This document shows, piece after piece, positions 37,420 to 46,328 of a DNA stretch of 64,000 bases (its first letter is position 1; each line of letters starts with the position of its first letter). Both the position numbers and the translations under genes were made by a program. The stretch comes from Helicobacter mesocricetorum (GTDB lineage: Bacteria > Campylobacterota > Campylobacteria > Campylobacterales > Helicobacteraceae): positions 87,283-151,282 of the forward strand of contig NZ_FZPJ01000010.1 in the NCBI RefSeq assembly GCF_900198605.1, written 5' to 3'. The notes under the pieces were generated by a model. It had not been told where the DNA came from. It saw only the letters and a list, made by a program, of their open reading frames with translations, and searched no databases.

Positions 37420-38406
37420 ATGAGAATTGCTGTTGATGCAATGGGTGGTGATTTTGGCTCTTTACCGCTTGTAGAGGGTGGTTTGTTGGCGTTAGAAGAA
37501 TCTAATTTTACATTGGTTCTTGTGGGAGATAAAAATATCCTTACTCCTCTTGTTCCATCTAATTTTAGTAGCAAGATTGAAATTGTCCATTGTAGTGATG
37601 TTATTACAATGAAAGAGGGTGCTACTTCTGCTTTAAAACGGAAAGATAGCTCTATTTATGTAGCTATGGAAATGCTAAAGGATAGGAAGGTTGATGCTAT
37701 TGTTTCTGCTGGACATAGTGGCGCTACAATGAGTCTTGCTACTTTGAAAATTGGTCGTTTAAAGGGCATATCGCGTCCTGCTATTTGCACATTGATGCCT
37801 CGTATTGATGGAAAGAAAAGTTTGGTTGTAGATGCGGGAGCAAATGTAGATTGTAAGCCAGAGAATCTTTTTGAATTTGGTGTCATGGGCTATGAATATG
37901 CTACTGCTATTTTAAAGTATCCGCAAGCAAGAATAGGGCTTTTAGCTAATGGTGAAGAAGAATGCAAAGGGAATGAAATCACAAAAACAGCTTTTGATTT
38001 TCTTAAAAATCATCCTAATTTTGTGGGGAATGTAGAGGGCAATAATATTTTTGATTCTTCTATAGAAGTGATTGTTTGTGATGGTTTTACAGGGAATGTT
38101 GTTTTAAAAGCAAGTGAAGGTGTTGCGGATTCTATTGTTTATTTGCTTAGGCATTATATTAAATCTTCACCTATGGGTATATTTGGCTCACTTTTTATGA
38201 AAAAAGTTTTTAAAAAACTTAAAAAACAAGTTGATTATGCAGAATATGGTGGAGCTCCGCTTTTAGGAGTGGATGGAAATGTAATTATTTGCCACGGCAA
38301 AAGTAACGCAAAAGCAATGAAAAATGCTATTTTTCAAGCCATTGCTACGATTGAAAATAATATTAATGATAGAATTTTACAAGCACTTCATCAGTATAAA
38401 ATTTAA
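37420..38406 (+). CDS. plsX: Phosphate acyltransferase PlsX
   Basis: A 328-residue enzyme forming acyl-phosphate from acyl-ACP for phospholipid synthesis. RIAVDAMGGDFG is the diagnostic start, followed by ALKRKDSSIYVAM and SAGHSGATMSLA. C-terminal VVLKASEGVAD and YGGAPLLGVDGNVIICHG are also typical. It begins 19 bases after rpmF and is followed by fabH, linking lipid and ribosomal protein supply in one unit. Confidence 0.96.
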   Translation: MRIAVDAMGGDFGSLPLVEGGLLALEESNFTLVLVGDKNILTPLVPSNFSSKIEIVHCSDVITMKEGATSALKRKDSSIYVAMEMLKDRKVDAIVSAGHSGATMSLATLKIGRLKGISRPAICTLMPRIDGKKSLVVDAGANVDCKPENLFEFGVMGYEYATAILKYPQARIGLLANGEEECKGNEITKTAFDFLKNHPNFVGNVEGNNIFDSSIEVIVCDGFTGNVVLKASEGVADSIVYLLRHYIKSSPMGIFGSLFMKKVFKKLKKQVDYAEYGGAPLLGVDGNVIICHGKSNAKAMKNAIFQAIATIENNINDRILQALHQYKI

Positions 38407-38421
38407 TAAATTAAGGGAATT

Positions 38422-39432
38422 ATGGAGATGGAAAAACCAATTTATGCTTCTTTGAAATCTATTGGTGCTTATGCTCCAGAAAGAATTGTAACCAATTATG
38501 ATTTAGAAAAAATAGTGGATACAAATGATGAATGGATTGTGAAGCGCACAGGTATCAAAGAGCGTAGATTCGCGCAAGACAATGAGGCTACAAGCGATCT
38601 TGCAACAAAAGCAGCAAAGATTGCATTAGATCGCGCAAAAGTAACACCTAAAGAGGTTGATATGGTGATTGTAGCTACTATCTCTCCAGATTTTTTCTGT
38701 ATGCCTTCGACTGCTTGTGTGGTTGCTAACAACCTTGGAATCATCGGCAAACCCGCCTTTGATATTTCAGCAGCTTGTAGTGGATTTGTTTATTTACTCT
38801 TTTTGGCAAAGTCTTTTATCCTTGCAAAAGCTTGTAAAAATATCCTTATCATAGGAGCTGAAAAAATTTCAAGTATTTTAGATATGCAAGACAGGAATAC
38901 TTGTGTGCTTTTTGGGGATGGAGCTGGAGCTGCTTTAGTTGGTGTTACTGAAAATAAAGAAAAAAGCATTATAGAGGTTCAAGTTTCTTCTAATGGAGAG
39001 TATCAAGATTTTTTGATAACTCCGGGTTGTGGCAGTAGGTATCCAACAAGCAAAGAAGTATTGGAAAAAAGATTGCAATTTCTTAAAATGAAAGGTAATG
39101 AAACTTTTAAAATCGCTGTAAAAACTCTCATTAACGATGTCGTTGAAATTTTAGAAAAAAATCATTTGAATATTAATGATATTGACTTTTTTGTTCCTCA
39201 TCAAGCAAATAAGCGGATTATTACTGCTGTGGGTGAAGCCTTAAATATAGCCCCAGAGAAAGTAGTGCTTACTGTGCAAAAGTATGGTAATACTTCTGCT
39301 GCTTCTATACCTATGGCTATTAATGAGCTTTATGAAGAGGGCAGAATCCAAAATGGCTCAAGATTGCTTTTAGATGCTTTTGGGGGCGGATTAACTTGGG
39401 GTTCAGCTATCCTTACTTTTAATGGAAATTAA
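38422..39432 (+). CDS. fabH: 3-oxoacyl-[ACP] synthase III FabH
   Basis: A 336-residue enzyme that starts fatty acid synthesis by condensing acetyl-CoA with malonyl-ACP. The triad is visible as Cys in DISAACSGFVY, His in FVPHQANKRI and Asn in YGNTSAASIP; the glycine-rich DAFGGGLTWGSA closes it. Either of two ATG codons, 38422 or 38428, could be the start, since AAGGGA lies just upstream of both. Its last four bases overlap the convergent pseudopilin gene. Confidence 0.96.
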   Translation: MEMEKPIYASLKSIGAYAPERIVTNYDLEKIVDTNDEWIVKRTGIKERRFAQDNEATSDLATKAAKIALDRAKVTPKEVDMVIVATISPDFFCMPSTACVVANNLGIIGKPAFDISAACSGFVYLLFLAKSFILAKACKNILIIGAEKISSILDMQDRNTCVLFGDGAGAALVGVTENKEKSIIEVQVSSNGEYQDFLITPGCGSRYPTSKEVLEKRLQFLKMKGNETFKIAVKTLINDVVEILEKNHLNINDIDFFVPHQANKRIITAVGEALNIAPEKVVLTVQKYGNTSAASIPMAINELYEEGRIQNGSRLLLDAFGGGLTWGSAILTFNGN

Positions 39433-39821
39433 AAAACATCGCACAAAGATTCATTATTATGAAGCCTAGCACTCTTTGTAGGTTGGCATTCTAAGATACC
39501 ATTTTTGACTATAAAGGATATTTGTTTATCTCCATTAATAGCTACAAATCCATTTTTTTGCGTTTGAAAAGAGCAATTACTAGGCTTTAAATCTAAATTT
39601 GTATAAAGTGCCATTAAGTCAATGTTTGGAATACCCTGTTGGTTGATTTGTTTTTTAAGTGCGAGTTTAAAATTAAAAACTTGTAATTGGAGCTTTGTCA
39701 TACAGGAGCTTTGTCGGTAATTGGCAAATTGTGGTAAAGCAAGAGTAAATAAAACCCCCATAATTAACAACGCTAAAATAACTTCTAAAAGACTAAAAGC
39801 ATTTTTGCGGTTAAAAGACAA
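39429..39821 (-). CDS. Pseudopilin with type III (prepilin) signal, first of pair
   Basis: A 130-residue protein. The short basic leader MSFNRKNA is followed by FSLLEVILALLIMGVLFTLA, a class III prepilin signal with Glu at position +5. The residue before the cleavage point is Ala rather than Gly. The rest is a small globular domain with several cysteines. It would be cut and methylated by a prepilin peptidase (not in this window) and built into a type II secretion or competence pseudopilus. It overlaps the upstream pseudopilin gene by 11 bases. Confidence 0.78.
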   Translation of the reverse strand: MSFNRKNAFSLLEVILALLIMGVLFTLALPQFANYRQSSCMTKLQLQVFNFKLALKKQINQQGIPNIDLMALYTNLDLKPSNCSFQTQKNGFVAINGDKQISFIVKNGILECQPTKSARLHNNESLCDVF

Positions 39822-40287
39822 TGGAGCTACTTAAAAGGGGAATAAGAAGTGGCGTATTAGCATTTAAATGGAGTTCAAAAACTAATTTTTCGCAAAGATC
39901 TCCTTTTGGATTAGCAGTAATTGGGGTAGAAATTTCTAAGAATCTCACAGATTGTGGAGTGGTTGCTTGGGTGCCATTTTCATCGTTTAAGAGTCTTGCG
40001 CTAATGCAAGGGATAGCATTATTATTGAGTCTTGTAGAGATTTTGTAATCCCCAATATCCCAATTAGAGCCACTTAAAGTAATAGCCGTATTAAAAGTCC
40101 CTTGTCCTTGAGAGAGGAAATAAGCAGGAAAAGAGCTTTTTAGTGTATTAATATCACTTTTTAAGGCAACAAGCTTTGCATCATCCCTGCTTGCAGAAAT
40201 CTTAGGGATTGCAACAGCTGCTAGTATCCCTAGAATCACTAAGATAAAGATTAATTCTAGCATTGTAAAAGCTTTTTTATTTTTCAA
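39811..40287 (-). CDS. Pseudopilin with type III (prepilin) signal, second of pair
   Basis: A 158-residue protein starting MKNKKAFTMLELIFILVILG, a textbook prepilin signal followed by a hydrophobic helix up to AVAIPKI. Glu is at +5 of the mature part and Ala at -1. The TTG at 40287 is chosen because AAAGGA lies six bases upstream; the open frame runs back to 40437 but only over lutC sequence. The remaining part resembles small major pseudopilins (GspG/PilE type). It lies 10 bases behind lutC, so it may be co-transcribed with lactate genes. Confidence 0.78.
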   Translation of the reverse strand: MKNKKAFTMLELIFILVILGILAAVAIPKISASRDDAKLVALKSDINTLKSSFPAYFLSQGQGTFNTAITLSGSNWDIGDYKISTRLNNNAIPCISARLLNDENGTQATTPQSVRFLEISTPITANPKGDLCEKLVFELHLNANTPLLIPLLSSSIVF

Positions 40288-40297
40288 AGGAATTCCT

Positions 40298-40948
40298 TTA
40301 ATAGAGCAAAATATAAGTAACGCGCGATCCATGCACCCCAAAGACGGTTTGGAGTTCAATATCAGCCGTTCTTGAAGGACCTGCAATAAAGATAATATTA
40401 GAAGGCAAAACATCACTTTTGCTTCGATTCTTTTCATAGGCTTTAATGGCTTTTATCCCCTCATAAAGGTTTTCGACAATATCCCTTTTATCAAGCAAAT
40501 AAATACAAGTGTTGGTGATAAGCGAAGAGAGGCGAGGGGAGTTAATGCTAGAGCTTAAACCAATAATCCCTAAATTTGCCACTCCACATTGTGCTTTTAC
40601 AATAGAAGTATCAATCTTAAAAAATTCCTCACGCTCTTCATCAACGCTTTTGGTATAGGGCATCAAGACACATTGGGTTTGCAAAGATTCTATATCCACT
40701 CCAATATCGGTATTGTAAAGCACTTTTTTAGCTCCAATATCTTGCAAAATATCTTGCAAGGTAGAGAGTAAATTTTCTTGTGTGCATTCTTTAATGATGG
40801 CTTTATTGTTGGTTTGATTAATAATATATTCTTCTAATAAGCTTTGTGCTGTGATTTTCATCGGACTTTGATAAGATATTTCACTTCCAAAGATTCTATT
40901 TGTTTTTAAAGAATCCCTAATATTTGCTAAAATCTTCTCCTTACTCAT
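40298..40948 (-). CDS. lutC: Lactate utilization protein LutC (LUD domain)
   Basis: A 216-residue LUD-domain protein, the third part of the LutABC iron-sulfur L-lactate oxidation system. VKAQCGVANLGIIGLSS and the tail FIAGPSRTADIELQTVFGVHG are characteristic. It overlaps lutB by eight bases. Its partner permease lctP lies upstream in the opposite direction. The pseudopilins follow downstream. Confidence 0.92.
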   Translation of the reverse strand: MSKEKILANIRDSLKTNRIFGSEISYQSPMKITAQSLLEEYIINQTNNKAIIKECTQENLLSTLQDILQDIGAKKVLYNTDIGVDIESLQTQCVLMPYTKSVDEEREEFFKIDTSIVKAQCGVANLGIIGLSSSINSPRLSSLITNTCIYLLDKRDIVENLYEGIKAIKAYEKNRSKSDVLPSNIIFIAGPSRTADIELQTVFGVHGSRVTYILLY

Positions 40949-42377
40949 AAATTACTCCTTGCATTTGGGATACTTTCTTGTGTAGATTCCCATTGATAGT
41001 CGGAAACTCCCTATAAGTAACCCATTGCTTCAATAAGGGTAGAATAGGAGAGAAAAACTTTATCAAATGGGACAAAAGATTAGAAAGATAGAGCATAAGA
41101 CGCCATTGTTTGGGGTTAGTTGCTAGGTTAGAGAAGCTTTGCATAGCTTTTATTTCAGAGAGATTTTTTGTTTTCCCTGTAACGCCTATCACATTTTTTC
41201 TCCCTTGTCCTACTCTCTCACTCCGCAAGTCTCTAATGAGTTCTGCTAAGGGAATCTTAACAGGACACACTTCCGAGCATCTCCCGCAAAGTGAGCATAA
41301 ATCAAGCATTGGACTAAATTTATCAAGCCCAAAAAGCTGTGGAGAAATCACCTCTCCAATAGGACCGGGATAAGGGCTAAGATAAGAATGTCCGCCTATT
41401 TTGTCATACACAGGGCAGTGGTTAAGGCAAGTGCCGCAACGAATACAGCTAAGGGCGGTATAGTAATGAGGATCTTTTAACATATTGGAGCGATGATTAT
41501 CTAATAAGATAATATGCACCTCTTTAGGACCATCTAGCTCACCCTTTTTTCTAGGGGAGGAAATGATATTGTTATAGCAAGTAACAGGCGCCCCTGTCGC
41601 AGAAGGAATCAAAAGAGCATTTAAAAGGGAGGCTTCCTCAAAGCTTTCCACAATCTTTTCAATGCCACAAAAGGCAATATGTATATCACAAGCTGTGGTG
41701 CTCATCCTGCCATTACCTTCATTTTCTAATAGCCAAATAGCACCCTCATTAGCAATAGCAAAATTAACACCGCTAAGTCCCATTTTAAATTCTTGAAATT
41801 CTTTGCGTAGATGAATCCTAGCAATTTCATTGAGTTTTTCTGGCTCTGTTTCTAAGGGAGCATTGAGTTTATCGCGAAAAATCTCCCCGATTTGATGGCG
41901 ATTTTTATGAATGGCTGGGACTACAATATGCACAGGGGGTTCATCAATGAGCTGGATAATAAGCTCCCCTAAATCTGTTTCAATAGGCTCTAATCCTTTT
42001 TGTTTCAAGAAAGCATTAAGATGCGTTTCCTCACTTGCCATAGATTTGCCCTTTAAAACCTTATAAATCCCCTTTTCTTTCATTAATCCATAAACAATCT
42101 CATTAGCCTCTTGTGGAGTGCTAGCCCAATGCACTTTAAGTCCATTTTTGGTGGCGTTTTTTTCAAAGGTTTCTAAAAGCTCATCAAGTTTGCCTAAGTT
42201 TTTACTTTTAAGATCTTTGCCTTGTTGGCGAAGAGATTCCCAGTCCAAAAATCGTTTGCTAATTAAATTTTTGCGATTAGTTTTTAAAGTATTCATACCA
42301 TTGAATAAATTATTACGCAATTGCTTGTCTTGAAGTTTAGAATGAATAATATCTTGATATTGTTGTTTGATACTCAT
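40941..42377 (-). CDS. lutB: Iron-sulfur lactate oxidation protein LutB
   Basis: A 478-residue protein with an N-terminal LUD-like domain and two ferredoxin-type cluster motifs, CIRCGTCLNHCPVY (about 315) and CSLCGRCSEVCPVKIP (about 365). It transfers electrons from L-lactate oxidation. A C-terminal hydrophobic-leaning tail with W residues follows. It starts six bases after the lutA stop. The system corresponds to the lactate oxidase set known in Campylobacter and H. pylori. Confidence 0.94.
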   Translation of the reverse strand: MSIKQQYQDIIHSKLQDKQLRNNLFNGMNTLKTNRKNLISKRFLDWESLRQQGKDLKSKNLGKLDELLETFEKNATKNGLKVHWASTPQEANEIVYGLMKEKGIYKVLKGKSMASEETHLNAFLKQKGLEPIETDLGELIIQLIDEPPVHIVVPAIHKNRHQIGEIFRDKLNAPLETEPEKLNEIARIHLRKEFQEFKMGLSGVNFAIANEGAIWLLENEGNGRMSTTACDIHIAFCGIEKIVESFEEASLLNALLIPSATGAPVTCYNNIISSPRKKGELDGPKEVHIILLDNHRSNMLKDPHYYTALSCIRCGTCLNHCPVYDKIGGHSYLSPYPGPIGEVISPQLFGLDKFSPMLDLCSLCGRCSEVCPVKIPLAELIRDLRSERVGQGRKNVIGVTGKTKNLSEIKAMQSFSNLATNPKQWRLMLYLSNLLSHLIKFFSPILPLLKQWVTYREFPTINGNLHKKVSQMQGVIYE

Positions 42378-42383
42378 ATATGC

Positions 42384-43109
42384 TTACACTCCTATTCTAT
42401 GGGCTAAAAAGTCATAAAGGTGCATTGTTTTTATCGGGATTCCTTGTTTTTTCATCGCTCCGCTAATGTTTAACAAACAGCCAGAATCCGCACTTAAGAG
42501 ACATTCTACATTGCGGGATTGTATATCTTGTATTTTTTGGCTTACCATGGCATAGGATATTTCAGGCTCTTTAATGCTAAAAGTCCCACCAAACCCGCAA
42601 CAATCCTCCTCTCTCTCTAGCTCAATAAGTTCGACATTTTTTAAGCTTCTAAGGAGAGATTTTGCCGAATCAATACATTTTGTGACCCTTAGGGCGTGGC
42701 AGTTGCTATGCCAAGTTACTTTAATAGGGCTTCCTTTATCCTCATAGCTTACTTTTAGCTCTTTTTCTAAAAATTCGCTAAGTTCAAACACCCTTTTGCT
42801 AAAGTCCTTTGCTTGTTTTTCATAAGGAGTATTTTTGAAAAGTTCTTGATAATCCATTCTCATCATCCCCGCACAAGAACCACTAGGGACGATGATTGGC
42901 TCATTACCTTCAAAAAGATTCATCGTATAAAGAGCAACTTTCTTGCTTTCTTCATAATAGCCAGAATTATAGCTTGGTTGCCCACAGCAAGTTTGGTCTT
43001 TTTTAAAAACAACTTCAACCCCCTCTCTTTGTAGCAGTTTAATACTATTCACGCAAGTATCTGCAAAAGCAGTCGCTCCAATACAGGTTGAAAAAAAGAA
43101 TGCACGCAC
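42384..43109 (-). CDS. lutA: Lactate oxidation iron-sulfur protein LutA (CCG domains)
   Basis: A 241-residue protein with two cysteine-rich CCG domains: FKKDQTCCGQPSYNSG and REEDCCGFGGTFSIK. The start RAFFFSTCIGATAFADTCV is typical of LutA/GlpC-like subunits. These domains bind an iron-sulfur or heterodisulfide-type centre. It is the first gene of lutABC, 246 bases from the divergent lctP start. Confidence 0.94.
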   Translation of the reverse strand: MRAFFFSTCIGATAFADTCVNSIKLLQREGVEVVFKKDQTCCGQPSYNSGYYEESKKVALYTMNLFEGNEPIIVPSGSCAGMMRMDYQELFKNTPYEKQAKDFSKRVFELSEFLEKELKVSYEDKGSPIKVTWHSNCHALRVTKCIDSAKSLLRSLKNVELIELEREEDCCGFGGTFSIKEPEISYAMVSQKIQDIQSRNVECLLSADSGCLLNISGAMKKQGIPIKTMHLYDFLAHRIGV

Positions 43110-43355
43110 TTCAAACTCCTTTATAGACTGCCAATAGGGCTTTTTATAAAATTTGGATTAGTAAATTTATCACAAATATCTATTGTTTTCATTGAAATAT
43201 TAAGCAAAGCAGATAGAGTTGTTTGGCTTTGGTTATATTTGTAACATTCTTTGCGCCCTGAATCCAAATTTTTTACCAAGCAATGCCAAATCGTCAGTAA
43301 TTTTAAGAAATATTCCCCTATAATCCCTAAAATTTTTAATCTTAAAGGAGAATAA
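43110..43355. promoter_or_regulatory. Divergent lutABC-lctP promoter region
   Basis: This gap must carry the promoters for both lactate arms. TATAAT at 43319-43324 and AAAGGAG at 43343-43349 serve lctP. The lutA side has AT-rich candidates but no single clear -10 box. No regulator gene lies beside it, so control is probably by a factor coded elsewhere. Confidence 0.5.
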
Positions 43356-45020
43356 ATGTGGTTTCAAGTTTATGATCCATTGAATAATCAGTGGTTAAGC
43401 GCACTTGTAGCTTTATCGCCTATTATTTTATTTTTTGTCTCTTTAGTGTTTTTAAACCTAAAAGGACATATAGCAGGGTTTTTAACAGTTCTTTTAGCGA
43501 CATTAATCGCTTTATTTGTCTATGATATGCCCTTTACCAACGCCATAGCAAGTTTGTTTTATGGTGCTTTGTATGGATTGTGGCCTATTGCGTGGATTAT
43601 TATTGCCGCCATTTTTCTCTATAAACTAACCGTGAAATCGGGGTATTTTGATATTTTAAGAGAATCTATTATTACAATTACACCGGATCAAAGAATCCAA
43701 GTAATCTTAATAGGATTTTGTTTTGGGGCTTTCTTAGAGGGGGCAATTGGCTTTGGAGGTCCTGTTGCTATTACTGCGGCATTATTGGTTGGACTTGGAC
43801 TTCGCCCACTTTATGCCGCAGGGCTTTGTATGATTGCTAATACTGCCCCCGTGGCTTTTGGGGCGGTTGGGATTCCTATTATTGCAATGGCAGGTGCTGT
43901 GGGTGTTCCCGCACTTGAGATTTCATCAATGGCAGGGCATATGCTTCCTCCCCTATCGGTATTTATCCCCTTTTTCTTAGTGTTTTTAATGGATGGATTT
44001 AAAGGTGTTAAAGAAACTTGTCCTGTGGCATTAGTAGCGGGGGGAAGTTTTGCAATCGTGCAATACTTAACAGCAACCAAACTTGGACCTGAATTACCAG
44101 ATATTGCTTCAGCGGTTGTTTCTATTGTCGTTGTTGCATTGTTTCTTAGAGTATGGAAGCCCAAGAATGTTTTTAAATTTGATGAAGAAATTGGTGGAAA
44201 AGCCAATTTAGAAGCAAAAAGCTATAATGCAGGAGAGATTATCTTAGCGTGGCTACCCTTTGTCATCTTGATTTTTGCTATTATTGTTTGGACGCAACCT
44301 TGGTTTAAAGCTTTATTTGCTAAAGATGGAATCTTAAATTTTCTTGTTTTCAAATTTGAAATTACGGGGCTTGTAGGGATTATGCAAAATACGCCTGTTG
44401 TGCTAGAGCCAAAAGCTATCAATTCCATCTTTACTTTCCCGCTTATTAATACCGTTGGGACTTCTATTTTCTTAGTCGCTATTATCACGATGATAATACT
44501 TAGGGTTAAAGTTTCTACCGCTGTAAAAACCTTTGGTGAGACTTTAAATGAAATGAAATTTGCGATTTTAACCATTGCCTTAGTCGTAGGCTTTGCCTTT
44601 ATTTCAAATTATAGCGGAATCTCCGCTTCCTTAGCACTTGCCCTAGCACAAACAGGGGATGCTTTTGCGTTTTTCTCTCCAGTGGTTGGTTGGATAGGCG
44701 TATTCTTAACAGGAAGCGATACAAGCTCTAATCTACTCTTTGGAGGGTTGCAGCAACTCACTGCAAGGCAACTTGACATTCCTGAAGTGCTATTTTTAGC
44801 GGCAAATTCCGTAGGTGGCGTTGTGGGCAAAATGATAAGCCCACAAAGCATTGCCATTGCGTGCGCAGCAGTGGGATTGGTAGGCAAAGAATCAGATTTG
44901 TTTAAATTTACCGTTAAATACTCTATTTTGCTTGTCATTGCTATTGGTATTTTTACCTACGCACTTGCGATGCTTCATAAAAGTGGAGTTATTGATTTGT
45001 TGGCAATTACTGCCCCATAA
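43356..45020 (+). CDS. lctP: L-lactate permease LctP
   Basis: A 554-residue transporter of the LctP family with about twelve to fourteen membrane segments. WPIAWIIIAAIFLYKLTVKSG and the glycine-rich GAFLEGAIGFGGPVAI are family signatures, as is FLTGSDTSSNLLFGGLQ near the end. It imports lactate or glycolate with protons. Divergence from lutABC strongly supports lactate as substrate. Confidence 0.95.
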   Translation: MWFQVYDPLNNQWLSALVALSPIILFFVSLVFLNLKGHIAGFLTVLLATLIALFVYDMPFTNAIASLFYGALYGLWPIAWIIIAAIFLYKLTVKSGYFDILRESIITITPDQRIQVILIGFCFGAFLEGAIGFGGPVAITAALLVGLGLRPLYAAGLCMIANTAPVAFGAVGIPIIAMAGAVGVPALEISSMAGHMLPPLSVFIPFFLVFLMDGFKGVKETCPVALVAGGSFAIVQYLTATKLGPELPDIASAVVSIVVVALFLRVWKPKNVFKFDEEIGGKANLEAKSYNAGEIILAWLPFVILIFAIIVWTQPWFKALFAKDGILNFLVFKFEITGLVGIMQNTPVVLEPKAINSIFTFPLINTVGTSIFLVAIITMIILRVKVSTAVKTFGETLNEMKFAILTIALVVGFAFISNYSGISASLALALAQTGDAFAFFSPVVGWIGVFLTGSDTSSNLLFGGLQQLTARQLDIPEVLFLAANSVGGVVGKMISPQSIAIACAAVGLVGKESDLFKFTVKYSILLVIAIGIFTYALAMLHKSGVIDLLAITAP

Positions 45021-45031
45021 AGAATCGCTTG

Positions 45032-45700
45032 TTAGGGGGTTAGATATTTTAATGTCGCATAAATAGCGGCGTTTTCACTGCGTAAAATATTACAATTTAA
45101 CGCACTATAAAGGGGCTTGTCTTTCAATAGACTCCTTTCATTAGCACTAAATCCCCCCTCTGGTCCTACCAAGATAGAACTTTCTTTTATGGACTTTAAT
45201 GCTTCACCCTTGAAATCTAGAATCGCCAAATGAGGATATTTTGTTAAAATCTCTTGAAGATTATTGAGGAATTCTATTTCTAAGACTGTAATTCTGCCAC
45301 ATTGCTCACAAGAGTTCTCTAAGATTTTTTGAAGTCTCTCTTGGGAGAGTTTGAAGTTTTTTTGTGAATATTCTGCATAGAAAAATGTGATTTTTTGTAG
45401 GTTGCATTCATTAAGTATGGGGAGTGTTTTTTCTATATTTTTTGGTTCGATAATTGCCCAGATTAAATGCCCCTTTGGGGGATTGGTAAGTTCTGTATTT
45501 TCAGAAGAAACTAAGTGGAGTAATGCTTCCTTTTTATCTAAGGAGTGAATGGAGTAGATATAGCAGTTTAAGTCTCTAAGGTTTCTAAGGTGTAAGAATT
45601 GTGTTTTTTTTGTCCTTCTTGAGCGGAAGAGGTGATGATAGCTATCGCCTTGTAGCTTTAAGCATTGTTCGCCAGCGTCTTTATGAATGAGAAATTGCAT
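45032..45700 (-). CDS. rsmE: 16S rRNA (uracil1498-N3)-methyltransferase RsmE
   Basis: About 222 residues of the RsmE SPOUT family, methylating U1498 in the decoding centre. The start MQFLIHKDAGEQCLKL and the knot motif LVGPEGGFSANE, followed by LRSENAAIYATLKYL, are typical. The ATG at 45700 overlaps the stop of the upstream gene (TAATG) and gives the normal N-terminus; an in-frame start 12 codons earlier is not preferred. Confidence 0.93.
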   Translation of the reverse strand: MQFLIHKDAGEQCLKLQGDSYHHLFRSRRTKKTQFLHLRNLRDLNCYIYSIHSLDKKEALLHLVSSENTELTNPPKGHLIWAIIEPKNIEKTLPILNECNLQKITFFYAEYSQKNFKLSQERLQKILENSCEQCGRITVLEIEFLNNLQEILTKYPHLAILDFKGEALKSIKESSILVGPEGGFSANERSLLKDKPLYSALNCNILRSENAAIYATLKYLTP

Positions 45701-46107
45701 TATAAAATCAGTAAAAATAAGCCAACAAAGGCGCAAAGATCAAAAAGGTATTTTTTCAATGCCCATCGGAAGAATAGCTCTCTTACTTGGGGATTGGATT
45801 CTACGCGTATAAGTTTTTGTTTTTTATGCCGTTTGATTTCAAATATAAAAATAACCAAGCAAAGAATGAGCATAATAATAACTTCAGGGATGATGATAAA
45901 CCCAAACATTGCCCAAACCACAAATCCACTAAAAAGACTCGCACTAAGAAGAGTGTAATAAGCAGGAGCCATAAGGGCTAAAAATTTTAGCTTTTGTGTA
46001 TGTGAGGTTTTAAAAAGGAGTGCGTAGAGATTGATAAGTGGAGGAAGAAATAAAAAGAGCGATAAGAGCAAATGCACAAAGATTAGTTCAATTTCTATAA
46101 AATCCAT
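45700..46107 (-). CDS. Small membrane protein, unknown function
   Basis: A 135-residue protein with about four hydrophobic segments (VHLLLSLFLFLPPLINLYAL, AYYTLLSASLFSGFVVW, IIIPEVIIMLILCLVIFIF and a C-terminal one) and a basic loop FEIKRHKKQK. It overlaps rsmE at TAATG, so the two are translated together. I do not recognise the family. Confidence 0.7.
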   Translation of the reverse strand: MDFIEIELIFVHLLLSLFLFLPPLINLYALLFKTSHTQKLKFLALMAPAYYTLLSASLFSGFVVWAMFGFIIIPEVIIMLILCLVIFIFEIKRHKKQKLIRVESNPQVRELFFRWALKKYLFDLCAFVGLFLLIL

Positions 46108-46328
46108 ATTCTCACTTTGATTAAATAAGGTGATTGTAACAAATAAGTAAGTATTTTGTAAAGATAATAGGGGGAAATTCCTAGTTTAGTTAAAGATTGA
46201 GAATTTCATAAACTAAGCTTTAAAGTAAGTTGGGAATTGGAGTTTTTTTGTTATACTTCCCATTTTGAAAGTTACTCTTTTCAAATCTCATTGAATCTTC
46301 GCATTTCTTTTAAAGTAGGAAATATAGT

